64,000 bases of DNA from JBNPEO01 sp050490315 (GTDB lineage Bacteria; Actinomycetota; Actinomycetes; Actinomycetales; Micrococcaceae), in the NCBI RefSeq assembly GCF_050490315.1, contig NZ_JBNPEO010000007.1:62001-126000 (forward strand). The letters are read 5' to 3'. This document shows positions 63,795-64,000 of this stretch, piece by piece. The notes beneath the pieces were generated by a model. It had not been told where the DNA came from, searched no databases, and was given only the letters and a program-made list of their open reading frames with translations. The first letter of the stretch is position 1, and each line of letters begins with the position of its first letter. Position numbers and translations under genes: made by a program.

Positions 63795-64000
63795 TCAGAT
63801 TCTCGGTTGGATGGTGTTCTGCCAGATCGCATCAACGTTGTTGATAAGGTCCTGAAGCGTCCCTGAGTTCTCCACCACAACATCAGCAACGGCAAGACGT
63901 TCTTCCCTACTAGCTTGGGCGGCAATACGGGACTCCGCTTCTTCCCTACTCATCCCCCGGTGCTCGATCATGCGCTGAATTCGAGTCTCCTCAGGAGCGT
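63795..64000 (-). CDS. coaE: Dephospho-CoA kinase (C-terminal part)
   Basis: Last step of coenzyme A synthesis. Only the C-terminal 68 residues are inside the window, beginning at the right edge with PEETRIQRMIEHRGMSREEAESR, then ERLAVADVVVENSGTLQDLINNVD, which is the CoaE end pattern (R-x-M-x-R-G-x-s, then A-D-x-V-I-x-N-x-G-x-x). The P-loop and the start lie beyond the edge. In Actinobacteria coaE commonly adjoins uvrB and rpsA. Confidence 0.88.
   Translation of the reverse strand, partial: APEETRIQRMIEHRGMSREEAESRIAAQASREERLAVADVVVENSGTLQDLINNVDAIWQNTIQPRI

Overview
The window is a stretch of actinobacterial chromosome. Gene content and order (sufRBD-Rieske-sufC-sufT, ctaA/ctaB, tkt-tal-pgi-zwf-opcA-pgl, secG-tpi-pgk-gap, whiA-yvcK-rapZ-uvrC, frequent GTG starts, ATGA overlaps, moderate GC) point to the Micrococcaceae, an Arthrobacter- or Renibacterium-like organism. 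From memory, much of 17-45 kb follows the order of the Mycobacterium tuberculosis Rv1466-Rv1420 region, so this is conserved core and not an island. I see no tRNA, rRNA, insertion sequence, phage gene or CRISPR array. Protein-coding genes cover almost the whole window.

Layout: 0-9.8 kb holds a lipoate ligase (cut by the edge), ribosomal protein L31 type B, an uncharacterised lipoprotein/secreted-protein pair, an rRNA/tRNA methyltransferase, a TauE-like permease with an ABC ATPase, serB, a fabG-SDR pair, and a DUF3099/small Cys-His protein/SURF1 operon. 9.8-17.2 kb holds an ABC-F ATPase, the biotin ECF transporter bioYMN, a convergent thiolase plus acyl-CoA ligase pair, and a zinc metallopeptidase. 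17.3-22.5 kb is the SUF iron-sulfur operon with its regulator but without a cysteine desulfurase. 22.6-26.5 kb has an ABC exporter and the heme A genes ctaA and ctaB. 26.9-38.8 kb is central carbon metabolism: the pentose phosphate operon, then on the other strand secG and triose-phosphate glycolysis. 39-46.3 kb has Mn-type superoxide dismutase and the whiA-yvcK-rapZ-uvrC block with an acyltransferase and a phosphatase. 46.3-54.2 kb holds uvrA, a heterodimeric ABC exporter with a GntR regulator, and a methyltransferase. 54.2-64 kb holds a DUF3516 helicase, a GNAT enzyme, an S33 peptidase, TerC, uvrB, a secreted S8 protease and the end of coaE.

Functional links: SURF1, CtaA and CtaB all serve cytochrome aa3 oxidase assembly. 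UvrA, UvrB and UvrC are all present, and uvrA carries a LexA-like box placed between its presumed -35 and -10. Eight genes share one promoter design, a TAnnnT element ending 6-7 bases before the start codon, which predicts leaderless mRNAs. No clearly new multi-gene system was found. The best leads are the biotin-transporter-linked thiolase/ligase pair, the secreted PKD-like protein with its lipoprotein partner, and the palindrome upstream of the ABC exporter/GntR operon.
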